DNA of 64,000 nucleotides from Halopseudomonas maritima. GTDB taxonomy: Bacteria > Pseudomonadota > Gammaproteobacteria > Pseudomonadales > Pseudomonadaceae. The notes under the pieces were generated by a model. That model was not told the DNA's origin and did not search any database. It saw nothing but the letters and a program-made list of their open reading frames with translations. Location of the stretch: NCBI RefSeq assembly GCF_021545785.1, contig NZ_CP079801.1:3592001-3656000 (forward strand). The letters are read 5' to 3'. Shown here in pieces: positions 45,846 through 54,306 of the stretch (position 1 is the first letter of the stretch; each line of letters begins with the position of its first letter). Both the position numbers and the translations under genes were made by a program.

Positions 45846-46856
45846 TCATGCGTTGCTGGCGTTGGCTTCGTCACTCGACAGCGGTGCGTCCGGCAGCTTG
45901 GCGAAGTGCTTCTGGGAGAAGGCCACGCGCTCCTCAGCGCTTTCCTCGCGACCTTCTTTCTTGAGTTGGGCCAGATGCCGCTCAACCATATGGCAGCGTG
46001 TGGTCAGGCCCGCATCGTTGGCAATCTGAATGTTAAGACCGGGGCGGGCGTTGAGCTCGAGGATCAGCGGGCCCTGATCCTGATCGAGTACCAGGTCCAC
46101 GCCGATGTAGCCCAGGCCTGACAGCTCGTAGCAGGAGGCGGCCAGGTGCATAAAGCCGTTCCAGTCCGGCAGCTGCACGCCATCGACCGGGTTGGTGGTG
46201 TCGGGGTGCTTGCTGATGATCTTGTTCAGCCAGGTGCCTTTGAGGGTAATACCGGTGGCCAGGTCTACACCGACGCCAATGGCGCCCTGGTGCAGGTTGG
46301 CCTTGCCGCCGGACTGACGGGTTGGCAGGCGCAGCATGGCCATGACCGGATAGCCCATCAGGCAGATGATGCGGATGTCCGGCACGCCTTCATAGCTGAT
46401 GCTTTTGAAGATCTGGTCCGGGGTCACGCGGTATTCGATCAGCACCCGGTCACGGTGGCCACCGAGGGAGTACAGGCCGGACAGGATGCTGGAAATGTGG
46501 TGGCCGATCTCGTCGCGGCTGATGATCTTGCCGCCCACGGTCTTGTACATGCCCTCAAAGCGGTCGGCGATGACGATGATGCCATCACCGCCAGCGCCCT
46601 GGGCCGGCTTGATTACGAAGTCGCGGTGCTCGGCAACGATGCTGTCAAACTTGTCGAAATCCTTCTCGGTATCAATGATGCCGTACAGCTTGGGCACGTG
46701 AATGCCGGCAGCGATGGCGCGCTCCTTGGTCAGGATCTTGTCATCTACCACCGGGTAAAGGTGCCGTTTGTTGTACTTCAGCACGTAGTCCGCGTTGCGG
46801 CGGTTGATGCCCATGACGCCGGCCTGGGACAGCGCCTTCCAGGTTTTCCAGAACAT
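45846..46856 (-). CDS. RimK-related ATP-grasp ligase (alpha-L-glutamate ligase-like)
   Basis: A 336-residue ATP-grasp protein. The DFVIKPAQGAGGDGI stretch (near 79-93) is the ATP-grasp nucleotide loop, and LILELNARPGLNIQ near 276 carries the metal-binding acid and asparagine. It belongs to the rimK-related glutamate-ligase-like family and always pairs with the 7TM protein next to it in the genomes I remember. The start has a perfect TGAGGAGG site, nine bases after the partner's stop. The ligation product is unknown. Confidence 0.85.
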   Translation of the reverse strand: MFWKTWKALSQAGVMGINRRNADYVLKYNKRHLYPVVDDKILTKERAIAAGIHVPKLYGIIDTEKDFDKFDSIVAEHRDFVIKPAQGAGGDGIIVIADRFEGMYKTVGGKIISRDEIGHHISSILSGLYSLGGHRDRVLIEYRVTPDQIFKSISYEGVPDIRIICLMGYPVMAMLRLPTRQSGGKANLHQGAIGVGVDLATGITLKGTWLNKIISKHPDTTNPVDGVQLPDWNGFMHLAASCYELSGLGYIGVDLVLDQDQGPLILELNARPGLNIQIANDAGLTTRCHMVERHLAQLKKEGREESAEERVAFSQKHFAKLPDAPLSSDEANASNA

Positions 46857-46865
46857 GCGGCCTCC

Positions 46866-48392
46866 TCAGCTCTTGGTCAGCGCCTTGAAGCGCATCAGCT
46901 CGGTGAGGCGGTAGCCGCGGTAACGACCCATCGCCAGCATGAATGCCACCAGAATCAGCAGCACGGCCGGGAAGGTAAACACGAAGTAGGTCAACTCCGG
47001 AATCGTCATCAGCAGGTGCGCCAGGGTGGCTGCAATCAGGGTGCCCAGGGCGGTTTTCAGCGACTGCGCGCCGCCACGCTCTTCCCAGGTGATCGACAGG
47101 CGCTCAATGGTCATGGTCAGAATCACCATCGGGAACAGCGACACCGACAGTGCCTTTTCCAGCCCCAGCTTATGGCTGAACAGGCTGATGGCGGCAATCA
47201 GCAGCACCACAAAGGTCAGTACGATGGACAGGCGCGGCAGCATCTGCAGCTTGAGGTGCTCAAGGTAGGAGCGCAGCGACAGGCCCAGGGCGGTGATTAC
47301 GGTGAACAGCGCGATACCCCAGCCCAGCTCGGTCTCGCGGAAGGCGAGGGCAATCAGCACCGGGGTAAAGGTGCCCAGGGTCTGCATGCCTATCAGGTTG
47401 CGCAGAATCAGAATGACCAGCACCCCGACCGGGATCATGATCATTACCTGATAGACGCGCTGCGCCTGCAGCGGCAGACCGTAAAGGGAGTATTCCAGCA
47501 GTGCGGAGGCGCTGTTCTGGGTGGTCAGCTTGGCCAGGCGCAGGGCATTCATCTCGCTGTTGCTGACGGTCAGCGTCACGCTGGACTGACGGCCGCCTTC
47601 CAGCGACAGCAGCGGGTTGCTGCCGGTCCACCAGACCAGGCGGTTGTCAGGGATGCCCTGTTGGCCGGTTTCCGGGTGGAAATACAGCCAGCGCTCGCCG
47701 TTGTAACTGCGCAGCCAGAGTTCCGGGGTTTGCGTCTCGGTGTTCTCCAGGCGGATGGTATGCACCAGCTCAAGCGGAATACGTGCGTTGGACAGCAGCA
47801 GCTCGATGACTCGGGCCTTGTCCATGGCGCTGGTGCCGCCAGCCAGCAGTAGCTTGACGTTATCGTCGGTGATGTCGTTTACCCGGCGAATGGTTTCGCT
47901 GATAAAGGTCTCGATATCAGCCGAGTGCTGGCGGATGGGGTTGATCAGCGCATCGGCAGCCACTTGTTCTGGGCCTTCGAGCTGGATTGGTTGCGGCGCT
48001 GGCGGCGGGGCGGCCTTGGCCTGCTCTTCGCTGTAACGCTGGGTCAGCACCAGGCGGTAGTACAGCGTCTGGGTGCCGCTGGCGCGACGTGAGGACCAGG
48101 TAACCCGACGGTTGCCGGCCTGGTTGTTGATGTTCACGCCGTAGTTGTTGGAGATAAAGCTCTCGTTCAGGCTGACGTAGTCCTGATTCAGCGGCGGAAT
48201 GAAAAACTGCGCCTTGATCGGCGTACCGGGCGTCGCACGAAACTCGACCTTGGCATCCAGGCTCCAGATGTCATCGGTTTCATCTTCGGTTACGGGGATA
48301 TCGAGGAAGTAAATCTGGTAACCGGTAATAAGAACGCCAAGGCTGACCAGTACGGCGATCAGGATCTTCAGGTGCAGGTTTATTGATTGCAT
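46866..48392 (-). CDS. Inactive transglutaminase / 7TM fusion membrane protein
   Basis: A 508-residue membrane protein. One N-terminal membrane helix (about 8-28), a periplasmic domain of about 260 residues with a transglutaminase-like fold that lacks a clear catalytic Cys-His-Asp set, then about six or seven membrane helices (about 320-500). It is the partner of the RimK-like ligase. The usual third member, an aspartyl-type protease, is not adjacent here. ATG 48392 begins directly before the first helix. Confidence 0.82.
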   Translation of the reverse strand: MQSINLHLKILIAVLVSLGVLITGYQIYFLDIPVTEDETDDIWSLDAKVEFRATPGTPIKAQFFIPPLNQDYVSLNESFISNNYGVNINNQAGNRRVTWSSRRASGTQTLYYRLVLTQRYSEEQAKAAPPPAPQPIQLEGPEQVAADALINPIRQHSADIETFISETIRRVNDITDDNVKLLLAGGTSAMDKARVIELLLSNARIPLELVHTIRLENTETQTPELWLRSYNGERWLYFHPETGQQGIPDNRLVWWTGSNPLLSLEGGRQSSVTLTVSNSEMNALRLAKLTTQNSASALLEYSLYGLPLQAQRVYQVMIMIPVGVLVILILRNLIGMQTLGTFTPVLIALAFRETELGWGIALFTVITALGLSLRSYLEHLKLQMLPRLSIVLTFVVLLIAAISLFSHKLGLEKALSVSLFPMVILTMTIERLSITWEERGGAQSLKTALGTLIAATLAHLLMTIPELTYFVFTFPAVLLILVAFMLAMGRYRGYRLTELMRFKALTKS

Positions 48393-48511
48393 AGTTATCT
48401 CAACAACTGTTGTAGGTCCGCCTGACCTTGTACCGTCCCGGCAGGCGCAGCGAGCTCGCTGCATCTTAGCATGCGCGCAGGGCGCCTCGTATAGGTTGCG
48501 TACAGCATTTA

Positions 48512-48622
48512 GGAAGCGCTGATCAATCACACGCCCTCTGCGAGTGTTCAAGCGTGCAGATGCATGCTTGAGTGCAGCCCAGCCTGTACGCCAGAGGGCA
48601 TGCGGAATTAATCAGTGCTTCC
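48512..48622. repeat. REP-like palindromic element, copy B (long form)
   Basis: GGAAGCGCTGATCAAT at the left and ATTAATCAGTGCTTCC at the right are the inverted ends. A second inverted pair (TCAAGC / GCTTGA) lies between. The right 46 bases are nearly identical to copy A. This is the longest copy. Confidence 0.85.
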
Positions 48623-48732
48623 TTTAGCCCTCTGGCAGACAGCCCGTCGCGGGTACGGTTCCCTGCCGGATGTCGAGTGGGGCGTTGCGCGAGGGGCTGT
48701 ATTCAGCATAGTTCAGGCAACACTATTTATGG

Positions 48733-48744
48733 ATTGTTGACAAT
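48733..48744. promoter_or_regulatory. Operator 1 for the GntR regulator
   Basis: ATTGTTGACAAT, a near-perfect palindrome of the FadR/GntR-type form. It contains TTGACA (48737-48742), a likely -35 box; with an 18-base spacer the weak -10 would be CAGAAT at 48761. So binding here would block the promoter. Confidence 0.72.
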
Positions 48745-48796
48745 CGCTGGGGATGAGGCGCAGAATTTCGCTGTTTTCCGCTCAAGCCTGCTGAGG

Positions 48797-48808
48797 ATTG
48801 TAGACAAT
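48797..48808. promoter_or_regulatory. Operator 2 for the GntR regulator
   Basis: ATTGTAGACAAT, differing from operator 1 at one base, ends two bases before the prpR start codon. Spacing between the two sites is 64 bases, about six helical turns, allowing looping or cooperative binding. Confidence 0.72.
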
Positions 48809-48810
48809 TA

Positions 48811-49515
48811 ATGGAAGCTACTCTGGAAGGGCCAGCGCAAACCCTGTCTGATGGTGCCTTTGAGCGCATCCAGGCCGCCATCGTCAAAGGCGAGATTGCG
48901 CCAGGCACGCGAATCAGTGAGCAATACCTGTCCACCACCTTCGGTATTGGCCGTGGGCCGCTGCGTGAGGCGATTCGCCGGCTTGAAGGTCGCCGGCTGG
49001 TAGTGCGCATTCCCCATGCGGGCGTGCGCGTGGTGTCGCTGGACTACGCTGAGCTGATCGAGCTGTATCACGTGCGTGAAGCGCTTGAAGGTATGGCCTG
49101 CCGGTTGGCTGCGCAGAACATGACCGAGGACGAGATCACCGCGCTGCGCGACGTGCTCGCCATGCACGAGCAGCACAGCGGACTGAAAGCCAACAAGTCC
49201 TACTACCAGCAGGAAGGCGATTTGGATATCCACTATCTGATCGTACAGGGCAGCAAGAACCGCACCCTCAGTCACATGCTCTGCGACGAGCTCTATCAGC
49301 TGGTACGCATGTATCGCTATCGCTTTTCTACTACCCCCAAACGGCCGAAGCAGGCGTTTGCCGAACACCACAACATTATTCAGGCCATCGCCGATCGCGA
49401 TGGTGAACTGGCGGAAATGCTGATGCGCCGACATATCAGCGCATCACGCCGCAATATCGAGCGTCGTCTGCAAGAGCAGGGCGATGCCGTCACTTCCCAA
49501 GGAGGAACAGTCTGA
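48811..49515 (+). CDS. prpR: GntR/FCD-family regulator of the methylcitrate operon
   Basis: A 234-residue GntR-family repressor: winged helix (about 5-70, recognition region GIGRGPLREAIRRLEGR) and an FCD ligand domain (about 80-215). Its gene begins the prp operon and its own promoter holds two palindromic sites, so autorepression relieved by a methylcitrate-cycle intermediate is likely. The stop overlaps the prpB ATG (TGATG). The name prpR is by position; in enterobacteria that name belongs to an unrelated sigma-54 activator. Confidence 0.85.
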   Translation: MEATLEGPAQTLSDGAFERIQAAIVKGEIAPGTRISEQYLSTTFGIGRGPLREAIRRLEGRRLVVRIPHAGVRVVSLDYAELIELYHVREALEGMACRLAAQNMTEDEITALRDVLAMHEQHSGLKANKSYYQQEGDLDIHYLIVQGSKNRTLSHMLCDELYQLVRMYRYRFSTTPKRPKQAFAEHHNIIQAIADRDGELAEMLMRRHISASRRNIERRLQEQGDAVTSQGGTV

Positions 49516-50399
49516 TGTCAAACACCCCGGGTAAACGTTTCCGCGAAGCACTGGCAGCCGAAAGTCCGTTGCAGGTCATTGGTGCCATCAACGCCAACCA
49601 CGCGTTGCTGGCCAAGCGTGCCGGCTTCCAGGCTATCTACCTGTCTGGTGGTGGCGTGGCTGCCGGCTCACTGGGTCTGCCGGATCTGGGCATCAACACC
49701 CTGGAAGACGTGCTGATCGACGTGCGCCGTATCACCGATGTGTGCGACCTGCCGCTGATGGTCGACATCGACACCGGCTTTGGTCCGAGTGCATTCAATA
49801 TTGAGCGTACCGTGAAGAGTCTGATCAAGGCTGGCGCGGCGGCTGCCCACATTGAAGATCAGGTGGGTGCCAAGCGCTGCGGTCACCGTCCGGGCAAGGA
49901 AATTGTCTCCACCGAAGAAATGGTCAACCGCATTAAAGCAGCAGTCGATGCCAGGACCGACCCGGACTTCTTCCTGATTGCCCGTACCGACGCCATTCAG
50001 GCTGAAGGCGTGGACGCCGCCATTGAGCGCTGCAAGGCCTATGTTGAAGCCGGTGCAGACGGCATTTTTGCGGAAGCGGCCTATGACCTGCCTACCTACG
50101 AGCGCTTTGTTAAAGAGCTGAACGTGCCGATTCTGGCCAACATCACCGAGTTTGGTGCTACGCCGCTGTTCACCCGTGAAGAGCTGGCCTCGGTTGGCGT
50201 TGCCATTCAGCTGTACCCGCTGTCTGCGTTCCGCGCCGCCAACAAGGCGGCTGAGAACGTCTACACCGCGATTCGTACCGAAGGCCACCAGCAGAGCGTG
50301 GTTGACAGCATGCAGACACGTGCCGAGCTGTATGACCGCATCGGTTACCACGCGTTTGAGCAAAAGCTGGACGCGCTGTTCGCCGCCGGCAAAAAGTAA
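49515..50399 (+). CDS. prpB: 2-methylisocitrate lyase
   Basis: A 294-residue enzyme cleaving 2-methylisocitrate to pyruvate and succinate, the last step of the methylcitrate cycle. The active-site motif KRCGH is at 120-124 (Cys122), and DIDTGFG near 77-83 holds metal-binding acids. It starts on the final base of prpR and is coupled to it. Confidence 0.95.
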   Translation: MSNTPGKRFREALAAESPLQVIGAINANHALLAKRAGFQAIYLSGGGVAAGSLGLPDLGINTLEDVLIDVRRITDVCDLPLMVDIDTGFGPSAFNIERTVKSLIKAGAAAAHIEDQVGAKRCGHRPGKEIVSTEEMVNRIKAAVDARTDPDFFLIARTDAIQAEGVDAAIERCKAYVEAGADGIFAEAAYDLPTYERFVKELNVPILANITEFGATPLFTREELASVGVAIQLYPLSAFRAANKAAENVYTAIRTEGHQQSVVDSMQTRAELYDRIGYHAFEQKLDALFAAGKK

Positions 50400-50410
50400 T
50401 TACTGGCTCC

Positions 50411-50430
50411 GGCCCCGCTCAGGCGGGGCC
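50411..50430 (+). other. Hairpin between prpB and prpC
   Basis: GGCCCCGC / GCGGGGCC with a TCAG loop in the 72-base gap and no T run. It may tune mRNA stability or processing between the two cistrons. Confidence 0.5.
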
Positions 50431-50471
50431 GTCATCTATCTACAAGAATGATCCGTGAGGAGACACTCGCC

Positions 50472-51629
50472 ATGACGTCCAACACCGAGACCCCGACTTT
50501 CAAGCCGAAGAAATCCGTTGCCCTGAGCGGCACTGCTGCCGGTAACACCGCGCTGTGCACCGTTGGCCGCAGCGGTAACGACCTACACTACCGCGGCTAC
50601 GACATCCTGGATGTTGCCACCACCTGCGAATTTGAAGAAATCGCCCACCTGCTGGTGCACGGCAAACTGCCGACCGTTGCCGAGCTGGCCGGTTACAAGG
50701 CCAAGCTCAAAGCGCTGCGTGGTCTGCCGGCTGCGGTCATGGCTGCCCTCGAGCAACTGCCGCCGTCTGCCCATCCGATGGACGTGATGCGTACCGGTGT
50801 TTCTGTTCTGGGCTGCGTTTCCCCGGAGAAGGACGATCACAACCACCCGGGCGCCCGTGACATTGCCGACAAGCTGATGGCCTCGTTCGGCTCCATGCTG
50901 CTGTACTGGTACCACTTCAGTCACAACGGCAAGCGTATCGACGTCGAGACCGACGACGATTCCATCGGTGGCCACTTCCTGCACCTGCTGCACGGCGAGA
51001 AGCCGCGTGAGTCCTGGGTCCGTGCCATGCACACCAGCCTCAACCTGTACGCCGAGCACGAGTTCAACGCATCGACCTTTACCAGTCGTGTGATTGCCGG
51101 CACCGGCTCTGACATGCATTCCTGTATCGCCGGTGCGATTGGTGCGCTGCGTGGTCCGAAGCACGGTGGCGCCAACGAAGTCGCCTTCGAGATTCAAAAG
51201 CGCTACGACAACCCGGAAGAAGCAGAAGCGGATATCCGCGCTCGCGTCGAGAAGAAAGAAGTGGTCATCGGCTTTGGTCACCCGGTTTACACCGTCTCCG
51301 ACCCGCGCAACAAGGTGATCAAGGAAGTGGCTCGCGAACTGTCTGCCGAGCAGAGCAACACCAAGATGTATGACATCGCCGAGCGTCTGGAAAGCGTAAT
51401 GTGGGAAATCAAGAAGATGTTCCCCAACCTCGACTGGTTCAGCGCCGTCAGCTACCACATGATGGGCGTGCCTACCGCGATGTTCACTCCGCTGTTTGTG
51501 ATTGCCCGTACCGCTGGCTGGTCCAGCCATGTGATCGAGCAACGCATCGACGGCAAAATCATTCGTCCGAGCGCCAACTACGTCGGCCCAGAGGATGTGC
51601 CGTTTGTAGCGCTCAAGGATCGTAAATAA
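50472..51629 (+). CDS. prpC: 2-methylcitrate synthase
   Basis: A 385-residue citrate-synthase-family enzyme that joins propionyl-CoA and oxaloacetate to 2-methylcitrate. Conserved histidines lie in MHSCIAGAIGAL.GPKHGGAN and GFGHPVY, with the catalytic aspartate near the C-terminus. Length is shorter than the housekeeping citrate synthase (about 430), as for PrpC. ATG 50472 follows GAGGAGA; ATG 50448 upstream lies before that site. acnD starts two bases after its stop. Confidence 0.95.
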   Translation: MTSNTETPTFKPKKSVALSGTAAGNTALCTVGRSGNDLHYRGYDILDVATTCEFEEIAHLLVHGKLPTVAELAGYKAKLKALRGLPAAVMAALEQLPPSAHPMDVMRTGVSVLGCVSPEKDDHNHPGARDIADKLMASFGSMLLYWYHFSHNGKRIDVETDDDSIGGHFLHLLHGEKPRESWVRAMHTSLNLYAEHEFNASTFTSRVIAGTGSDMHSCIAGAIGALRGPKHGGANEVAFEIQKRYDNPEEAEADIRARVEKKEVVIGFGHPVYTVSDPRNKVIKEVARELSAEQSNTKMYDIAERLESVMWEIKKMFPNLDWFSAVSYHMMGVPTAMFTPLFVIARTAGWSSHVIEQRIDGKIIRPSANYVGPEDVPFVALKDRK

Positions 51630-51631
51630 CA

Positions 51632-54256
51632 ATGACTACTACCGTGAATAGCCAATACCGTGAACGCCTGGCCGGTACCGATCTGGATTATTTCAACGCC
51701 CCTGCGGCGGTGGATGCGATCCAGCCCGGTGCCTGGGCCAAGTTGCCCTACACCTCCCGCGTGCTGGCCGAACAGCTGGTGCGCTGCTGTGACCCGGCGA
51801 GCCTGACGGCGTCGCTGGAGCAGCTGATTTACCGCAAGCGTGATCTGGACTTCCCCTGGTACCCGGCGCGCGTGGTGTGTCACGACATTCTGGGTCAGAC
51901 CGCGCTGGTCGACCTGGCAGGTCTGCGTGACGCCATCGCCGAGAAGGGTGGTGACCCGTCCAAGGTCAATCCGGTGGTACCCACTCAGCTGATTGTTGAC
52001 CACTCGCTGGCGGTTGAAGCGCCCGGGTTTGACCCGGATGCGTTCGAGAAGAACCGCGCCATCGAAGACCGTCGCAACGAAGACCGTTTCCACTTTATCG
52101 AGTGGACCAAGACCGCGTTCAAGAACGTCGACGTGATTCCGGCCGGCAACGGCATCATGCACCAGATCAACCTGGAGAAGATGAGCCCGGTGGTGCAGGC
52201 GCGTGGCGGCATTGCCTTCCCTGACACCTGCGTTGGCACTGACTCGCATACCCCGCACGTTGATGCTCTGGGTGTTATTGCGGTTGGCGTCGGCGGTCTG
52301 GAAGCCGAAACCGTGATGCTGGGGCATCCGTCGATGATGCGCCTGCCCGATATCGTTGGTGTCGAGCTGACCGGCAAGCGTCAGCCCGGTATCACCGCGA
52401 CCGACATTGTGCTGGCGATCACCGAGTTCCTGCGTCAGGAGCGGGTTGTCGGTGCTTACGTTGAGTTCTTTGGCGAAGGTGCAGACAGCCTGACCATCGG
52501 CGACCGCGCCACCATCTCCAACATGTGCCCGGAATACGGCGCCACCGCCTCGATGTTCTACATCGACGGTCAGACCATCGACTATCTGAAACTGACCGGT
52601 CGTGAGCCGGAGCAGGTGGCGCTGGTCGAGACCTACGCCAAGGAGCTGGGCCTGTGGAGTGACGCGCTGAAGACCGCCGAGTACGAGCGAGTGCTGAGCT
52701 TTGACCTGGGCAGCGTCGTGCGTAACATGGCCGGCCCGTCTAACCCGCATCGCCGTCTGCCGACCTCGGCGCTGGCCGAGCGGGGCATCTCTGACGAGGC
52801 TAAATGGGAATCTGGCAAGGGCGAAGAAGCGCAGGGCCTGATGCCTGATGGCGCAGTAATCATCGCCGCCATCACCAGCTGCACCAACACCTCCAACCCG
52901 CGTAACGTAGTGGCTGCAGGCCTGGTGGCCAAGAAAGCCAACGACCTGGGTCTGGTGCGCAAGCCGTGGGTGAAAACCTCCTTCGCGCCGGGCTCCAAGG
53001 TCGCCAAGCTGTATCTGGAAGAAGCCGGTCTGCTGCCGGAACTGGAGAAGCTGGGTTTCGGTATCGTTGCCTACGCGTGCACCACCTGTAACGGTATGTC
53101 CGGTGCGCTGGATCCGAAGATCCAGCAGGAAATCATCGACCGCGACCTGTACGCCACCGCTGTACTGTCCGGTAACCGTAACTTCGACGGTCGCATTCAC
53201 CCTTACGCCAAGCAGGCGTTCCTGGCCTCGCCGCCGTTGGTTGTGGCGTACGCCATTGCTGGTACCGTGCGCTTTGATATCGAGCAGGACGTGCTGGGCA
53301 CCGACAAGGATGGCAACCCGGTCACCCTGAAAGACCTGTGGCCGAGCGACGAAGAGATCGACGCCATTGTCGCCTCCAGCGTCAAGCCGGAGCAGTTCCG
53401 CCAAATCTACATTCCGATGTTCGATCTGGGTAGCGTGCAGGAGGCCGAAAGCCCACTGTACGACTGGCGTCCGATGTCTACTTACATCCGTCGCCCGCCG
53501 TACTGGGAAGGCGCGCTGGCCAACAAGCCGGCGCTCAAGGGTATGCGCCCGCTGGCGATCCTGCCGGACAACATCACCACCGATCACCTGTCGCCGTCCA
53601 ACGCGATTCTGATGGACAGCGCCGCGGGTGAATACCTGCACAAGATGGGCCTGCCGGAGGAAGACTTCAACTCCTACGCAACCCACCGTGGTGATCACCT
53701 GACTGCCCAGCGCGCCACCCTGGCCAACCCCAAGCTGTTCAACGAAATGGTGTTGAACGACGACGCTAGCGTACGTCAGGGTTCCCTGGCCCGCGTTGAG
53801 CCGGAAGGCAAGGTCATGCGCATGTGGGAGGCCATCGAGACCTACATGGAGCGCAAGCAGCCGCTGATCATCGTGGCTGGTGCTGACTACGGTCAGGGCT
53901 CGTCCCGCGACTGGGCGGCCAAGGGCGTGCGTCTGGCCGGTGTTGAAGTCATCGTGGCCGAAGGTTTCGAGCGCATTCACCGCACCAATCTGGTCGGCAT
54001 GGGCGTGCTGCCGGTCGAGTTCAAGCCGGGTACCACCCGCCTGACACTGGGCCTGGACGGCACCGAGACCTACGACATCAAAGGCGAGGTATCGCCGCGC
54101 TGCGAGCTGACGCTGGTGATCAATCGTCGCAATGGTGAGGTGGTAGAAGTGCCGGTCACCTGTCGTCTGGACACCGCTGCCGACGTCAGTGTGTACAAGG
54201 CGGGCGGGGTGCTGCAGCGCTTCGCCAAGGACTTCCTTGAGTCAGAGCAAGGTTGA
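51632..54256 (+). CDS. acnD: Fe/S-dependent 2-methylcitrate dehydratase
   Basis: An 874-residue aconitase-family enzyme that dehydrates 2-methylcitrate to 2-methyl-aconitate. The 4Fe-4S ligands are the cysteines of ITSCTNTSNP near 413 and of the CTTCNG stretch near 480; GSSRDWAAKG near 757 is the swivel-domain substrate loop. In this cycle AcnD with PrpF replaces the iron-free PrpD, which is absent here. The housekeeping aconitase then hydrates the product. Confidence 0.94.
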   Translation: MTTTVNSQYRERLAGTDLDYFNAPAAVDAIQPGAWAKLPYTSRVLAEQLVRCCDPASLTASLEQLIYRKRDLDFPWYPARVVCHDILGQTALVDLAGLRDAIAEKGGDPSKVNPVVPTQLIVDHSLAVEAPGFDPDAFEKNRAIEDRRNEDRFHFIEWTKTAFKNVDVIPAGNGIMHQINLEKMSPVVQARGGIAFPDTCVGTDSHTPHVDALGVIAVGVGGLEAETVMLGHPSMMRLPDIVGVELTGKRQPGITATDIVLAITEFLRQERVVGAYVEFFGEGADSLTIGDRATISNMCPEYGATASMFYIDGQTIDYLKLTGREPEQVALVETYAKELGLWSDALKTAEYERVLSFDLGSVVRNMAGPSNPHRRLPTSALAERGISDEAKWESGKGEEAQGLMPDGAVIIAAITSCTNTSNPRNVVAAGLVAKKANDLGLVRKPWVKTSFAPGSKVAKLYLEEAGLLPELEKLGFGIVAYACTTCNGMSGALDPKIQQEIIDRDLYATAVLSGNRNFDGRIHPYAKQAFLASPPLVVAYAIAGTVRFDIEQDVLGTDKDGNPVTLKDLWPSDEEIDAIVASSVKPEQFRQIYIPMFDLGSVQEAESPLYDWRPMSTYIRRPPYWEGALANKPALKGMRPLAILPDNITTDHLSPSNAILMDSAAGEYLHKMGLPEEDFNSYATHRGDHLTAQRATLANPKLFNEMVLNDDASVRQGSLARVEPEGKVMRMWEAIETYMERKQPLIIVAGADYGQGSSRDWAAKGVRLAGVEVIVAEGFERIHRTNLVGMGVLPVEFKPGTTRLTLGLDGTETYDIKGEVSPRCELTLVINRRNGEVVEVPVTCRLDTAADVSVYKAGGVLQRFAKDFLESEQG

Positions 54257-54262
54257 TCCAGT

Positions 54263-54290
54263 ACCGGGGCGCGTGCGCCCCGGTGTTCTT
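54263..54290 (+). terminator. Possible attenuator between acnD and prpF
   Basis: ACCGGGGCGC / GCGCCCCGGT followed by GTTCTTTTC, in the 50-base gap. The small loop and T-rich tail resemble a leaky terminator lowering prpF expression. Confidence 0.6.
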
Positions 54291-54306
54291 TTCAGGAGAC
54301 GTTTTC

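Larger units (their letters stand above)
48393..48810. other. Intergenic region between the 7TM gene and prpR
   Basis: 418 bases with no gene. It holds the REP-like copy B (48512-48622) and two prpR operators, described separately. The bases 48393-48511 and 48623-48732 show no other clear feature. Confidence 0.7.

Noticed and set aside
51578..53980. An 800-codon open frame on the minus strand opposite acnD
   Set aside because: It is antisense to acnD, has no ribosome site and no recognisable domain; the length results from the codon bias of acnD.
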